Source: DATMBF01 sp035559595
GTDB taxonomy: Bacteria > Bacteroidota > Ignavibacteria > UBA10030
Direction: 5' to 3'
NCBI GenBank assembly: GCA_035559595.1
Contig: DATMBF010000003.1
Coordinates: forward strand, 1 to 45,022
Length of the DNA: 45,022 bases
A program made the position numbers and the translations under genes. The number at the start of each line of letters is the position of its first letter. Within the stretch, counting starts at the first letter, position 1. The notes beneath the pieces are model-generated. The model searched no databases. It worked only from the letters and a program-made list of their open reading frames with translations, and was not told the origin of the DNA. Shown here piece by piece: positions 8,664 to 17,158 of the stretch.

Positions 8664-9395
8664 TCAGTGTTGTGTTTCCTTCGGCAGTCTGATATGCCCA
8701 ATCAAATAATACACCACCGGATTCAACATTCGGATGCGCACTTTGGCAAAGTGGTTATCCCATGTCCAGATGACATAGGTGTGTCCAGGAATTGCCTCAA
8801 CGGAGCCGGAGGGAGACCACCCTGACAATGGGGCTTTACGAATTTCATCCAAAGACGTTGTGTAACCCATATCCTGAATATCGGTGTCATCCCAAACATT
8901 GAGAGAGAACCTGTCGTTGAAACGCTCAAAGAAGAAGTCGGTGAATGCATCGTCAAATGGGCCTATGGAGTATGTAGAGAAATCATATCCCGCAAGGGAG
9001 GGTGCAGATCGATAGTCCGTCAGCCGAACACCGAAGCCCTCAGGACGTGGGGTCGCTGAGGCGACATCACTGCTGAGTGAACTTTCATTGCCGTCGAAAT
9101 CCAATGCACTGACAGCATAATAGGAGGTTCTCCCATTTCGTGCGGTTCGGTCCAGATAAATCGGCTCATGAACCGATGCCAGGAATTGATATCGTCCATC
9201 GTACCGATCGCTCACCCAAACGTTGTACCCACGCAGGTCCGGCTCTGTATTCGGTATCCATGTAATCTCAACGGCGTTTTCTAAGGAAAGGGCATCAATC
9301 CCCCTTGGTATTGCAGGAGGTGTCGTGTCTACATATTGAACTTCGTTGCAGCCAAACGCAAAAAGGATTACGAGAGAGAGGATGATTTTTGTCAT
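8664..9395 (-). CDS. lipoprotein with a fibronectin type III domain
   Basis: Protein of 243 residues. Its N-terminus is a lipoprotein signal (MTKIILSLVILFAFGC, lipid attachment expected at Cys16). Residues about 25-115 look like one fibronectin type III domain: TPPAIPRGIDAL at the start, then VEITWIPNTEPDLRGYNVW and TSYYAVSALDFDGNES. The C-terminal half has no family I can name; it is rich in aromatic and acidic residues and ends in a segment that contains VIWTWDNHFAKVRI. It is probably anchored on the periplasmic or outer face of an envelope membrane. It reads in the same direction as the DUF4783 operon, 178 bases upstream of that start, and appears to be a separate unit between it and pyrC. 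The function is unknown. Confidence 0.75.
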   Translation of the reverse strand: MTKIILSLVILFAFGCNEVQYVDTTPPAIPRGIDALSLENAVEITWIPNTEPDLRGYNVWVSDRYDGRYQFLASVHEPIYLDRTARNGRTSYYAVSALDFDGNESSLSSDVASATPRPEGFGVRLTDYRSAPSLAGYDFSTYSIGPFDDAFTDFFFERFNDRFSLNVWDDTDIQDMGYTTSLDEIRKAPLSGWSPSGSVEAIPGHTYVIWTWDNHFAKVRIRMLNPVVYYLIGHIRLPKETQH

Positions 9396-9406
9396 AGCAG
9401 CAATCC

Positions 9407-9433
9407 AACTGATCTTGTTCCTTCTGATCAGTT
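9407..9433. repeat. inverted repeat upstream of the FN3 lipoprotein gene
   Basis: AACTGATC (9407-9414) and GATCAGTT (9426-9433) form a perfect 8-base inverted repeat with an 11-base gap. It sits 12-38 bases before the start codon at 9395. It could be an operator or an RNA hairpin over the ribosome binding region; no T-tract follows on either strand. Confidence 0.4.
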
Positions 9434-9517
9434 CAAGGCTGATGCCAGACTCAATCCTTTAGAAAAATGCGCGAATTGACGGTATTTCTTTGATGGCGAT
9501 GTATGGAGGAAGTTCCG

Positions 9518-9539
9518 TTCGTTCAGAATTGTGAACGAA
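9518..9539 (-). terminator. possible weak terminator hairpin after pyrC
   Basis: TTCGTTCA (9518-9525) and TGAACGAA (9532-9539) form an 8-base stem with a 6-base loop, two bases after the pyrC stop. No T-run follows on the minus strand, so it may be an mRNA 3' end protector or a factor-dependent end. Confidence 0.35.
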
Positions 9540-9541
9540 AC

Positions 9542-10828
9542 TCAGTCGAGGAAATACGCCGCACCATTGTTGATGACACCGGTGGCTTTCCCCTTCAGGC
9601 GTCTTCCTGCAAACGGTGTGTTCTTCGACTTGGAAAGAAGCTTGGTCGGATCAACAACCCATTCCTTTGCTGGATCGAAGATGGTGAGATTTGCTTGCAC
9701 TCCCTCTTGAATCTTGATGGTGGGGAGAGAGAGAATTCCTCGTGGTTTCACGGAGAGCTTTTCGATAAGCTGGAGCAATGACAGATACTTCTGATCGACA
9801 AGTTCGGTAATGCACAGACCGAGAGCCGTTTCGAGTCCGACAATACCGAACGGAGCTTGTGTGTATTCGACTTCCTTTTCGTCGATGGTATGGGGGGCAT
9901 GGTCGGTAGCGATGACATCGATGATTCCGTCCCTCAAAGCCTCTTTTATTGCAGCAACGTCATCTCGCGTGCGAAGAGGCGGATTCATTTTTGTGTTTGT
10001 GTCGAATCCTTCCACTGCTTCCTCGGTAAGCGTGAAGTGATGTGGGGTGACTTCACAGGTGACAGGCAAACCGATCTTTTTCGCGCCTGCAATCAAACCG
10101 ACGGTGCCGACTGTGCTGATGTGAGCGACATGATACCTCGCTTTCTTGACATATTTCACGATTTCAAGATCGCGAGCAACAACAACCTCTTCAGCTATAG
10201 ATGGAATTCCGGGCATCCCGAGCCTCATCGAAGTGAATCCTTCATTCATACATCCCCCACGCACCAAGGAAGGCTCCTCGGCATGCTGAATGACCGGAAC
10301 TCCATACATCGAGCTGTATTCCAATACCTGCCGCATGATGCCGGCGTTTGCAATGGGGCTCCCATCATCGGAGATCGCAACGGCACCGGCTCGAACCAGC
10401 TCTGCGAGGGGGGCTAACTCTTCGCCGGCGCGACTTTTTGTGGCGGCGGCGATCGGATAGACATTCACGATTCCTCGACAAACCTCACCACCCCTTGCAC
10501 GGATGTAACGGACAACCGACTCATCATCAATCGCAGGGTTCGTATTCGGCATGCAACACACCGCTGTGAAGCCCCCCGCCAAGGCCGACTGACAGCCGGT
10601 CTCAATCGTCTCCTTATGCTCGAAGCCCGGCTCACGAAGATGCACGTGCATGTCGATGAACCCCGGCGCCACGACCTGACCCTTGAGATTCATCGACTCA
10701 AACGATGAAGGAGTCGAGAGACTTGCTCCAATCTTTTCTATCCTTCCATCGACGATAAACAGATCGAGAACTTCGTCACGACCGGTTGTCGGATCAATGA
10801 CTCTTCCTGACTTGAGATGGAGTTTCAT
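9542..10828 (-). CDS. pyrC: dihydroorotase
   Basis: Dihydroorotase of 428 residues, a class I enzyme of the amidohydrolase superfamily. It closes carbamoyl-aspartate to dihydroorotate in pyrimidine synthesis. The metal-binding HxH lies in DMHVHLREPG, followed by HKETIETG. Further ligand motifs are HISTVGT, VTPHHFTLTEE and the catalytic-Asp motif ATDHAPHT. All key residues are present, so this is an active enzyme and not the inactive scaffold form that some aspartate transcarbamoylases use. The start codon overlaps the pyrB stop by four bases, so it is translated together with pyrB under the PyrR leader upstream. Confidence 0.96.
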   Translation of the reverse strand: MKLHLKSGRVIDPTTGRDEVLDLFIVDGRIEKIGASLSTPSSFESMNLKGQVVAPGFIDMHVHLREPGFEHKETIETGCQSALAGGFTAVCCMPNTNPAIDDESVVRYIRARGGEVCRGIVNVYPIAAATKSRAGEELAPLAELVRAGAVAISDDGSPIANAGIMRQVLEYSSMYGVPVIQHAEEPSLVRGGCMNEGFTSMRLGMPGIPSIAEEVVVARDLEIVKYVKKARYHVAHISTVGTVGLIAGAKKIGLPVTCEVTPHHFTLTEEAVEGFDTNTKMNPPLRTRDDVAAIKEALRDGIIDVIATDHAPHTIDEKEVEYTQAPFGIVGLETALGLCITELVDQKYLSLLQLIEKLSVKPRGILSLPTIKIQEGVQANLTIFDPAKEWVVDPTKLLSKSKNTPFAGRRLKGKATGVINNGAAYFLD

Positions 10829-11772
10829 ACTCGAGCGTTCTCTTGATTCATTGTTCCCAGCAGATAGAGAACAGCCATCCGAATAGCCACGCCATTTGTC
10901 ACCTGCTGGAGAATCACAGAATGTTCGCTATCGGCCAGATCTGCAGAGAGCTCCACATCCCTGTTGATCGGTCCCGGATGCATAATGGTAATTGGCTTCG
11001 ACGCCCTTGCCACTTTGTCCTTTGTTACACCGAAGAAGCGATGGTACTCCCGAAGCGACGGGAAGAATCCCCCTTTCTGTCGCTCAAGCTGTATGCGTAG
11101 CACATTCAGCGCGTCGACATGCGGAACCACCTCCTCAAGGTCATGGTACACTTTCACACCCAGTTTCTCGATGCCGCGGGGAATCAGCGTCGCAGGTCCG
11201 CAGAGAGAAACATCGGCGCCCATCGTTTTTAGCCCGAAAATATTCGATCGAGCAACGCGGCTGTGAAGAATATCGCCCACGATGCAAACCTTGAGGCCCT
11301 CAAGCGATCCATGCTTTTCCCGCAGCGTAAACATGTCCAGCAACGCTTGCGTCGGGTGCTCATGAGCGCCATCGCCGGCATTGATGACATTCGCCGCTAC
11401 GACGCGACTCAGGAAATGCGCCGCCCCCGCGGCCGAGTGGCGAATGACTACCATGTCGATCTTCATTGCTTCAATGTTCCGCGCCGTGTCTTTGAGGGTC
11501 TCTCCTTTGCTTACACTGCTCCCCGCCGTCGCAAAGCTCACGACATCGGCTGACAGACGACGCTCTGCGAGCTCAAAGGAAATCCGCGTTCTCGTCGATG
11601 GCTCAAAAAAGAGATTAACAATCGTCTTGCCCTGAAGCGGTGGAACCTTCTTGATTGGCCTTTCCAGCACCTCTTTAAACGAAACGGCGGTATCGAGGAT
11701 AAGATTGACCTCCTCTTTCGACATTCCCTCGAGCCCGAGCAAATGTCGATTTCGCAGTTTCACAGCGCTCAT
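10825..11772 (-). CDS. pyrB: aspartate carbamoyltransferase catalytic subunit
   Basis: Aspartate transcarbamoylase of 315 residues. It joins carbamoyl phosphate and L-aspartate in the first committed step of pyrimidine synthesis. The carbamoyl phosphate loop FFEPSTRTRISFE, the HPTQALLDMFTL segment and the HPGPINRDVE segment are all intact. There is no pyrI regulatory chain nearby, which fits control by PyrR attenuation. A GAGGAGG ribosome binding site lies inside the end of pyrR. The start overlaps the pyrR stop by four bases, as the pyrC start overlaps this gene's stop. Confidence 0.97.
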   Translation of the reverse strand: MSAVKLRNRHLLGLEGMSKEEVNLILDTAVSFKEVLERPIKKVPPLQGKTIVNLFFEPSTRTRISFELAERRLSADVVSFATAGSSVSKGETLKDTARNIEAMKIDMVVIRHSAAGAAHFLSRVVAANVINAGDGAHEHPTQALLDMFTLREKHGSLEGLKVCIVGDILHSRVARSNIFGLKTMGADVSLCGPATLIPRGIEKLGVKVYHDLEEVVPHVDALNVLRIQLERQKGGFFPSLREYHRFFGVTKDKVARASKPITIMHPGPINRDVELSADLADSEHSVILQQVTNGVAIRMAVLYLLGTMNQENARV

Positions 11773-12317
11773 AGCTGCGCCTCCTCGCGATCAATGAGGA
11801 ACACCGCATCTTCCCGATCAATCTCCATCATGTTCACTGTGATTTCTTGCTTGAGTGAGGTCGGCACGTTCTTGCCGGCAAAATCGGCTTTTACCGGAAG
11901 CTCACGATGTCCACGATCGATAAGCACCAGCAACTGAATCAACGATGGCCGACCCAAGTCCATGAGCGCATTCAATGCCGCGCGGATTGTCCTGCCGGTG
12001 AAGAGAACATCGTCAACCAAAACGACGATCTTTCCCGTTATATCGAAAAGAATCTCCGTGCTCTTCAGTTGAGGCTGGTCGAGCCGTGCACGCAAGTCAT
12101 CTCGATACAACGTGATATCGAGAATCCCTACAGGAATTTCCTTTCCTTCTCTCTCCTCGATCTTCTTCGCAATTCTTCGAGCGAGGTATTCCCCACGGGT
12201 TCTGATTCCCACAAGCACCAGATTCTCCGCTCCCTTGTTCTTCTCGACGACTTCATGAGCGAGCCTATCGACCGTGCGTTTGAAGCCGGCGCCGTCGATG
12301 ATCTTCGTTTTCTTCAT
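11769..12317 (-). CDS. pyrR: PyrR bifunctional pyrimidine regulator / uracil phosphoribosyltransferase
   Basis: PyrR of 182 residues from the ATG at 12317. It contains the PRPP-binding motif VVLVDDVLFTGRTIRAAL, with VGIRTRGEYLARRI and the REGKEIPVGILDITLYRDD segment typical of the family. PyrR with bound UMP binds a stem-loop in pyr leader RNA and favours termination; many members also form UMP from uracil and PRPP. An in-frame TTG at 12338 would lengthen the protein by seven residues, but it lies inside the terminator T-tract, so the ATG is preferred. A PyrR binding hairpin and a terminator lie directly upstream (12329-12446), so this gene and pyrBC are its own likely targets. Confidence 0.95.
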   Translation of the reverse strand: MKKTKIIDGAGFKRTVDRLAHEVVEKNKGAENLVLVGIRTRGEYLARRIAKKIEEREGKEIPVGILDITLYRDDLRARLDQPQLKSTEILFDITGKIVVLVDDVLFTGRTIRAALNALMDLGRPSLIQLLVLIDRGHRELPVKADFAGKNVPTSLKQEITVNMMEIDREDAVFLIDREEAQL

Positions 12318-12328
12318 AAGCAAGTCCG

Positions 12329-12367
12329 GAAAAAACAAAGGCCTTCAATCCGAACGGACTGAAGGCC
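12329..12367 (-). terminator. leader (attenuator) terminator of the pyrRBC operon
   Basis: Minus-strand hairpin with outer arms GGCCTTCA (12367-12360) and TGAAGGCC (12347-12340), extended by four inner pairs (one G-T) around loop GTTC, giving a 12-pair stem. TTTGTTTTTTC follows immediately (12339-12329), and the pyrR ATG is only 11 bases further on. The position before the first gene of the operon, behind a PyrR box, makes it an attenuator. Confidence 0.85.
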
Positions 12368-12415
12368 ATAAGGGATGAAGCCAAACTGAAAGGGACTTCG
12401 AGAACTCATGCGACT

Positions 12416-12446
12416 CCTTTCCTACCTCGCTGGATAGGATTAAAGG
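12416..12446 (-). promoter_or_regulatory. PyrR binding hairpin (anti-antiterminator) in the pyr leader
   Basis: The minus strand reads TATCCAGCGAGGTA at 12436-12423. This fits the PyrR recognition consensus ARUCCNGNGAGGYU except that the closing A-U pair is replaced by U-A. Outer arms CCTTT (12446-12442) and AAAGG (12420-12416) flank it and close the stem. Upstream AACGGA (12455-12450) can pair with TCCGTT inside the terminator stem, which would give a competing antiterminator; that part is less certain. Confidence 0.8.
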
Positions 12447-12464
12447 ACTTCCGTTATGAAACTG

Positions 12465-12539
12465 TGGGCGCTGCTGGAATCGAACCAGCGACCTTACGCG
12501 TGTGAGGCGTACGCTCTGAACCAGCTGAGCTAAGCGCCC
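12465..12539 (-). tRNA. tRNA-Val (anticodon CAC)
   Basis: Cloverleaf with acceptor GGGCGCT/AGCGCCC, D arm GCTC...GAGC, anticodon stem TACGC/GCGTA with loop CTCACAC (anticodon CAC), T arm GCTGG-TTCGATT-CCAGC and discriminator A. CCA is not encoded (CAG follows). Length is 75 bases. It lies between uvrC and the pyr leader, all on the same strand. Confidence 0.96.
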
Positions 12540-12548
12540 TTGATATCG

Positions 12549-12577
12549 AAAATAACCAAATTCTCACCCAGAATCAA
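12549..12577 (-). promoter_or_regulatory. promoter of tRNA-Val, possibly also of the pyr leader
   Basis: On the minus strand TTGATT (12577-12572), a 17-base spacer and TATTTT (12554-12549), overlapping the last codons of uvrC. Transcription would begin near 12542, a few bases before the mature tRNA 5' end at 12539. I find no better promoter between the tRNA and the PyrR hairpin. Confidence 0.5.
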
Positions 12578-14474
12578 CCGACTCGTCGGTGTGCGAAACC
12601 CCCTCTCCGCTAAAGTACTCTTTGATCTTCTCCGCCGTCTTCTGACCGACGATTTCCGCAAGTTGCTCTTCCGTTGCAAACTTTACCCCTTGCACCGATC
12701 CGAACGCCTCGAGCAACTCGGTCGCACGCTTCTTGCCAATCCCTTGAATCAAGTCCAGCTCGGTCTGCAGAGTCCGTTTTGAGCGGAGCGTCCTGTGGTA
12801 TGTGATGGCAAACCGATGAGCTTCATTCCGGATCTGCTGGAGAAGGCGGAGTCCTGAGGATGTCCGTGGAATGGAGACCGGCTCGCTCTGTTGCGGCACA
12901 AATACCTCTTCGAGCCGCTTTGCAAGTCCGATAATCGGAGTCTGCCCGATCCCGAGTTTCTGAAGTACCTCGACAGCACTCGAGAGCTGTCCCTTCCCGC
13001 CGTCGACCATGATGAGATCGGGCAACGGGTTTTCTCCCTCCAAGAGTTTGGAATATCGTCTCTCTATCACCTCCTGCATGCTTGCAAAGTCATCCGGACC
13101 ACTCACGGTGCGAATTTTGAACTTGCGATACTCGCTTTTCTTCGGTTTCCCTTCGACAAAGACGACCATCGAGGCAACAGTGTCGCTCCCCTGGAGATTT
13201 GAAATATCAAAGCACTCAATTCTGCGCGGCGGGGCATCGAGCCGAAGATCGCGCTGCAGCGCCTTGACCGAATGGGGAATAAACTCTCCCCGTTTTAATC
13301 GCTGAATCTCCAACTCGTCGAGCAGAAACATCGCATTGTTTCGCGCCATGGCAACAAGTTTAGCCTTATCGCCTGCTTTTGGAGTCTCAAAGCGCACGTC
13401 GACATTTCGCTGCGACTTCAACCACGAGCGCAGAAGGTCTGCTTGCTCCAATTCTGCTGAGAGAAGCAGTTCGGGTGGAACATCCTCCTCATCCAAATAG
13501 TATCGCTCCAGCAGAACCTCGAGAAGCTCGCTTTCGGACTTTCCGATGGCGTTCGAGAGGTAGAAATGTCTGCTTCCAAGAACCTTACCCTCCCGCACTT
13601 TGAAAATCACCCCGCAAGCATCCTCTCCCTTTTGCGCGATCGCAGCAATATCGCGGTCAACTCCTTTGGCATCTACCACCTTCTGCCGCTCCGTATAGAC
13701 CTGCAAAGCGCGAATTCTCTTGCGCACGAGAGCGGCCTCCTCGAATCGTAATCCGTCTGAAAGCCACTGCATTTCTTGCTCTAACGCCTCCACGACCGCA
13801 TGGGTCTTGCCGCGCAGAACCTTCGCCACCTGATCAATCATCATCGCGTATCGTTCTTGAGAAACCAAACCCTCACACGGTCCTTCACATTTCTTGATGT
13901 GATAATCCAAACAGACTTTGAACTTCTTTTTGGCAATGGATTCCGCCGTGAGATCGTAATTACAACTCCGGATCATGAAAATGTCTCTCACGGTCTTGAG
14001 AGCAAACCGCATCGTTTTCACGTCTGTGAACGGCCCGAAATACTTCGAACCATCCCGCACCACCCGTCGCGTGACAAAGACTCTCGGGAACGGCTCGTTG
14101 GTTATTCTGATGAACGGATAACTCTTGTCATCCTTCAACACAACATTATACCGCGGCTTGAGCTTTTTGATCAGATTGGCTTCAAGGATGAGTGCCTCGA
14201 CCTCAGAGTCCGTCACGATGATGTCGAGATCTTGTACTTTCGACACCATCGCATCGATACGGGGATCGGTGTTGCGGGATTTTTGGAAGTACTGGCGGAC
14301 GCGGTTACGGAGGTTCTGGGCTTTCCCGACGTAGAGCACTCTGCCGGTGACATCCTTGAATTGATAGACTCCCGGATTGGTCGGGAGCGCGGCAAGCTTT
14401 TCTTCTATGCGGGAGGGATGATCGGAACGATTAATGCCACGATCTTGATGGGAATTCGTTGGATTGCCACTCAC
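12564..14474 (-). CDS. uvrC: excinuclease ABC subunit C
   Basis: UvrC of 636 residues, the dual-incision nuclease of nucleotide excision repair. In order: a GIY-YIG domain (NPGVYQF...RVLYVGKAQNLRNR, about residues 34-63), a UVR motif (LRFEEAALVRKRIRALQ) that contacts UvrB, and an RNase H-like endonuclease domain (IECFDISNLQGSDTVASMV, then LIMVDGGKGQL). A C-terminal helix-hairpin-helix pair follows (LIQGIGKKRATELLEAFGS). The start is GTG at 14474, overlapping the epimerase stop as GTGA. About 24 residues precede the conserved core, so a later start is possible. The last codons contain the tRNA-Val promoter. Confidence 0.97.
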   Translation of the reverse strand: MSGNPTNSHQDRGINRSDHPSRIEEKLAALPTNPGVYQFKDVTGRVLYVGKAQNLRNRVRQYFQKSRNTDPRIDAMVSKVQDLDIIVTDSEVEALILEANLIKKLKPRYNVVLKDDKSYPFIRITNEPFPRVFVTRRVVRDGSKYFGPFTDVKTMRFALKTVRDIFMIRSCNYDLTAESIAKKKFKVCLDYHIKKCEGPCEGLVSQERYAMMIDQVAKVLRGKTHAVVEALEQEMQWLSDGLRFEEAALVRKRIRALQVYTERQKVVDAKGVDRDIAAIAQKGEDACGVIFKVREGKVLGSRHFYLSNAIGKSESELLEVLLERYYLDEEDVPPELLLSAELEQADLLRSWLKSQRNVDVRFETPKAGDKAKLVAMARNNAMFLLDELEIQRLKRGEFIPHSVKALQRDLRLDAPPRRIECFDISNLQGSDTVASMVVFVEGKPKKSEYRKFKIRTVSGPDDFASMQEVIERRYSKLLEGENPLPDLIMVDGGKGQLSSAVEVLQKLGIGQTPIIGLAKRLEEVFVPQQSEPVSIPRTSSGLRLLQQIRNEAHRFAITYHRTLRSKRTLQTELDLIQGIGKKRATELLEAFGSVQGVKFATEEQLAEIVGQKTAEKIKEYFSGEGVSHTDESVDSG

Positions 14475-14881
14475 GTCGTTCCTTGTTTTTGACTGATCTC
14501 GACCAACACGCCGTTCGTCGATTTTGGATGGAGAAATGCCACGAGATAACCGTCGCTTCCGAGTCGCGGCTTCTCATCAATCAATTGAAAACCGGCCTCT
14601 TTCAGCCGTTGAAGCTCAGCTTCGATATTCTCAACAACAAACGAGAGGTGGTGAATTCCCTCACCGCGCTTCTCGATAAACTTCGCAATCGTCGATCCCG
14701 GTCCCGATGGCGACACAAGCTCAATAGCAGTCTCGCCGATCTTGAAGTGGGCGGTCTGAACATCCTGATCAGCCACCTCTTCGAGGTGATCCGCACTCTT
14801 CCCGAAGAGCCGCTGAAAAACCCCCACCGATTTCTTCATATCCTTGACTGCAACACCGATGTGGGCAATTCGGAGAAACAT
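14471..14881 (-). CDS. mce: methylmalonyl-CoA epimerase
   Basis: Glyoxalase/VOC-fold protein of 136 residues. It begins FLRIAHIGVAVKDM and contains GEGIHHLSFVVENIEAEL and GVLVEIS. The metal ligands of the family correspond to His7, a histidine of the HH pair at 77-78, and Glu128, with AIELVSP (Glu54) between them. It interconverts (S)- and (R)-methylmalonyl-CoA for the mutase in propionate or succinate metabolism. No mutase or carboxylase gene is next to it in the window; its neighbours are a transporter upstream and uvrC downstream, to which it is coupled by a four-base overlap. Another VOC enzyme is possible, but the match in length and motifs is close. Confidence 0.88.
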   Translation of the reverse strand: MFLRIAHIGVAVKDMKKSVGVFQRLFGKSADHLEEVADQDVQTAHFKIGETAIELVSPSGPGSTIAKFIEKRGEGIHHLSFVVENIEAELQRLKEAGFQLIDEKPRLGSDGYLVAFLHPKSTNGVLVEISQKQGTT

Positions 14882-14905
14882 AGGATTTCCTTTCTCACAA
14901 CTCGT

Positions 14906-15829
14906 TCAATCTAACAGCCAGGCTTTCCCGCGCTTGGCAAGTGTTAAAACATCCGGAGAATTGGCAATCAAGATTCCGCCAAGAACGAGTGTAGAGCCTG
15001 CCAAAACTTGCGGCGCAAGAGATTCTCGCAAAACAAGAGTCCCCAAAAGAACGGCAATAATCGGCGTAACAAAGGCAGTGAGTGAAAGCAATACAACGTC
15101 GACATGCTTCACAAGCCAAAAGTAGGTCAAGAACGTTACGACAGAGCCAAAGACGGAGAGGTAGATCAACGAAAGGATTGCCAGATTATCGAAACGAACC
15201 CCGTCATGTTGCTCCGTGAAGAGGCTCACGAGGAACAAGAGGATCCCGCCAATGGTCATGGCAGCGAGGTTCACACGAACAAGGTCAAGGCCTTTCCCGT
15301 ATTTCTTGAAGCTCACCAGTGCGTAAGCCTGCATGACGGCTGAGGCAACGATCGCAAGCATACCCCATTCAGCAAGTTCGCTGGCGAACGTGAGTTCGCT
15401 CGCGAAGATAATGTAGACGCCCGAAAAACCGGACACAATACCGAGTCCCTTTGCCAAGGTCATCGGTTCATCCGGAAGTCTGAAATGTGAAAACAGAGCA
15501 ACAGAGAACGGGAACGTAGCAAAAAGGATCGATGCAAGTGATGAGGGAATCTGACTCTGACCCCAATAGACCAACGCAAACGGAATGCTAAACGACAAGA
15601 GACTCAGGAGAATGGCGACGCTCCAGAACCTCTTGCCGAGCGGACTCTTTGAGCCGCGAATTCTCGATATCGCAAACAGCAACAGTGCGGCGATAAAGAA
15701 TCGGAGGGATGCTGCGAGAAATGGAGTAACCGTTCTCAACCCAACCTTAATCGCAAGCCACGTCGAGCCCCAGATAAGGCAAACGACGACGAGTCCAAGA
15801 ACGACTTTTGTTCGAATGCTTGCCTTCAT
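14906..15829 (-). CDS. EamA/DMT-family transporter
   Basis: Integral membrane protein of 307 residues with about ten hydrophobic helices in two repeats, as in the drug/metabolite transporter (EamA) family. The first repeat shows the family start LIWGSTWLAIKVGLRTVTPF; the second contains LTYFWLVKHVDVVLLSLTAFVTPIIAVLLG, read here as two parts of one helix pair. Family members export amino acids, nucleosides or other small metabolites across the inner membrane; the substrate cannot be told from the sequence. The stop of the DUF1015 gene lies three bases upstream of this start, and methylmalonyl-CoA epimerase follows after 24 bases. Confidence 0.88.
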   Translation of the reverse strand: MKASIRTKVVLGLVVVCLIWGSTWLAIKVGLRTVTPFLAASLRFFIAALLLFAISRIRGSKSPLGKRFWSVAILLSLLSFSIPFALVYWGQSQIPSSLASILFATFPFSVALFSHFRLPDEPMTLAKGLGIVSGFSGVYIIFASELTFASELAEWGMLAIVASAVMQAYALVSFKKYGKGLDLVRVNLAAMTIGGILLFLVSLFTEQHDGVRFDNLAILSLIYLSVFGSVVTFLTYFWLVKHVDVVLLSLTAFVTPIIAVLLGTLVLRESLAPQVLAGSTLVLGGILIANSPDVLTLAKRGKAWLLD

Positions 15830-15832
15830 ATG

Positions 15833-17116
15833 TTAATCTTCATCCATCTTGTTGATGACAAGTCCCGAAACAAGCTTGGGATAGAAGTACGTTGACTTCT
15901 GCGGCATCGTGTGTCCAGCTCGCGCCACTTGTCGTACCTGCTCGATTCGCGTCGGATTCATGATGAAAGCAAGCTGGGCCCTTCTTGCATCGACCGCAGC
16001 AAATGCCTCCTCGGCCTTCCGAACATAATCAAGAGAGGTTTTCTGCTCCTGTGCGGCCGGAGAAATACCGAGGACTTTATCAAGAAGAAGCGAATGCAAC
16101 AACGTTACGTCGAGCTTACGTATCTCGGGCGGAGTTTCCGACGGTAAAACGGAAGCAAGATCGACCGACGGCTTGATGGTCAGGAGATAAAAGAACATCT
16201 CCCCCTGCAACGCAACGCCAAATGATGAGACGGGACTGGATTGCAGGGCGATCACCATGTCCTCCTTCTCACGAAAATCCCTGATAATAAAGAGATCTTC
16301 CACTCTCCTCAGAAACTCTTTTGGATCAAATGACGGTAACGAATGCACAAGCCGATGCGTCGGATAAATAATCAACCCTTCATCCTCAATGTTGGTGAAG
16401 AACATCATGACAAAATTGTAAAGCTCGTCACCCGTGTGTCGCGGGTTGCGCGAGCGCATCAGATCTCGATACGCAAGGGCCGTTTCGTATCGATGGTGCC
16501 CATCGGCAATAAGCACCTGTTTGTCCTTGATGGCTTCCTGAACTCTGGTGATGACGCTCTTTTCCGTGATTCGCCAAAGTCTGTTGTGCACATCCTCGAA
16601 CAGCACTTCAATCAATGGTTCGCTTTTCTCGGTTCCGTTGAGGATGCGATCGATTTCTTTTTCAACGTCGGTATAGAGGGAAAAGATTTGACTGAAATTC
16701 GCATTGGTTGCTTGAAAGAGTTTAAACCGATCTTCTTTCGGCTTGGAAAGCGTCTTTTCGTGCGGGAGAACGATCTTCTTCTCAAACTCCTCAAGCCGGC
16801 AAAGAGCAATAAATCCCTTCCTCACAACAGCCTTGCCGGAATGATCGTCAAACTGTTGGTGAAGGAGATACAATGCCGATTCACGTTCTCTGATGAGAAC
16901 GTTTTCCGAAATCCATTTCTTCAAGAACCCGGCTGCAGATGAGTACCGATCCTCTTCCCGTCCAAGAATCAAGCGAACGACGTTATACGGACTTTTCTCA
17001 TACAGAGCCGTCTGTTGCTCGGGAGAAATAACGTCGTACGGAGGGGCAACAACATCATGGATGTTGACCTTCTTGGGATTATATCGGTAACCTCGAAATG
17101 GTCGAATAATCGGCAT
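15833..17116 (-). CDS. DUF1015 family protein
   Basis: Protein of 427 residues whose N-terminus (MPIIRPFRGYRYNP, then VAPPYDVISPEQ) and internal segments (ADGHHRYETALAYRD; a GLIIYPTHRLVHSLPSF-type stretch) are diagnostic of DUF1015. This family is usually 400-450 residues, cytoplasmic, and of unproven biochemical function. No signal peptide or membrane helix is seen. The HHRYETA segment is the most conserved part and looks like an active or binding site, which is inference. It sits 42 bases behind era and three bases before the EamA transporter, in one run of minus-strand genes. Confidence 0.9.
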   Translation of the reverse strand: MPIIRPFRGYRYNPKKVNIHDVVAPPYDVISPEQQTALYEKSPYNVVRLILGREEDRYSSAAGFLKKWISENVLIRERESALYLLHQQFDDHSGKAVVRKGFIALCRLEEFEKKIVLPHEKTLSKPKEDRFKLFQATNANFSQIFSLYTDVEKEIDRILNGTEKSEPLIEVLFEDVHNRLWRITEKSVITRVQEAIKDKQVLIADGHHRYETALAYRDLMRSRNPRHTGDELYNFVMMFFTNIEDEGLIIYPTHRLVHSLPSFDPKEFLRRVEDLFIIRDFREKEDMVIALQSSPVSSFGVALQGEMFFYLLTIKPSVDLASVLPSETPPEIRKLDVTLLHSLLLDKVLGISPAAQEQKTSLDYVRKAEEAFAAVDARRAQLAFIMNPTRIEQVRQVARAGHTMPQKSTYFYPKLVSGLVINKMDED

Positions 17117-17158
17117 CGATCAGCTTGGTCTGTGATTCTCGCTTTCCACTGTTGCGTG

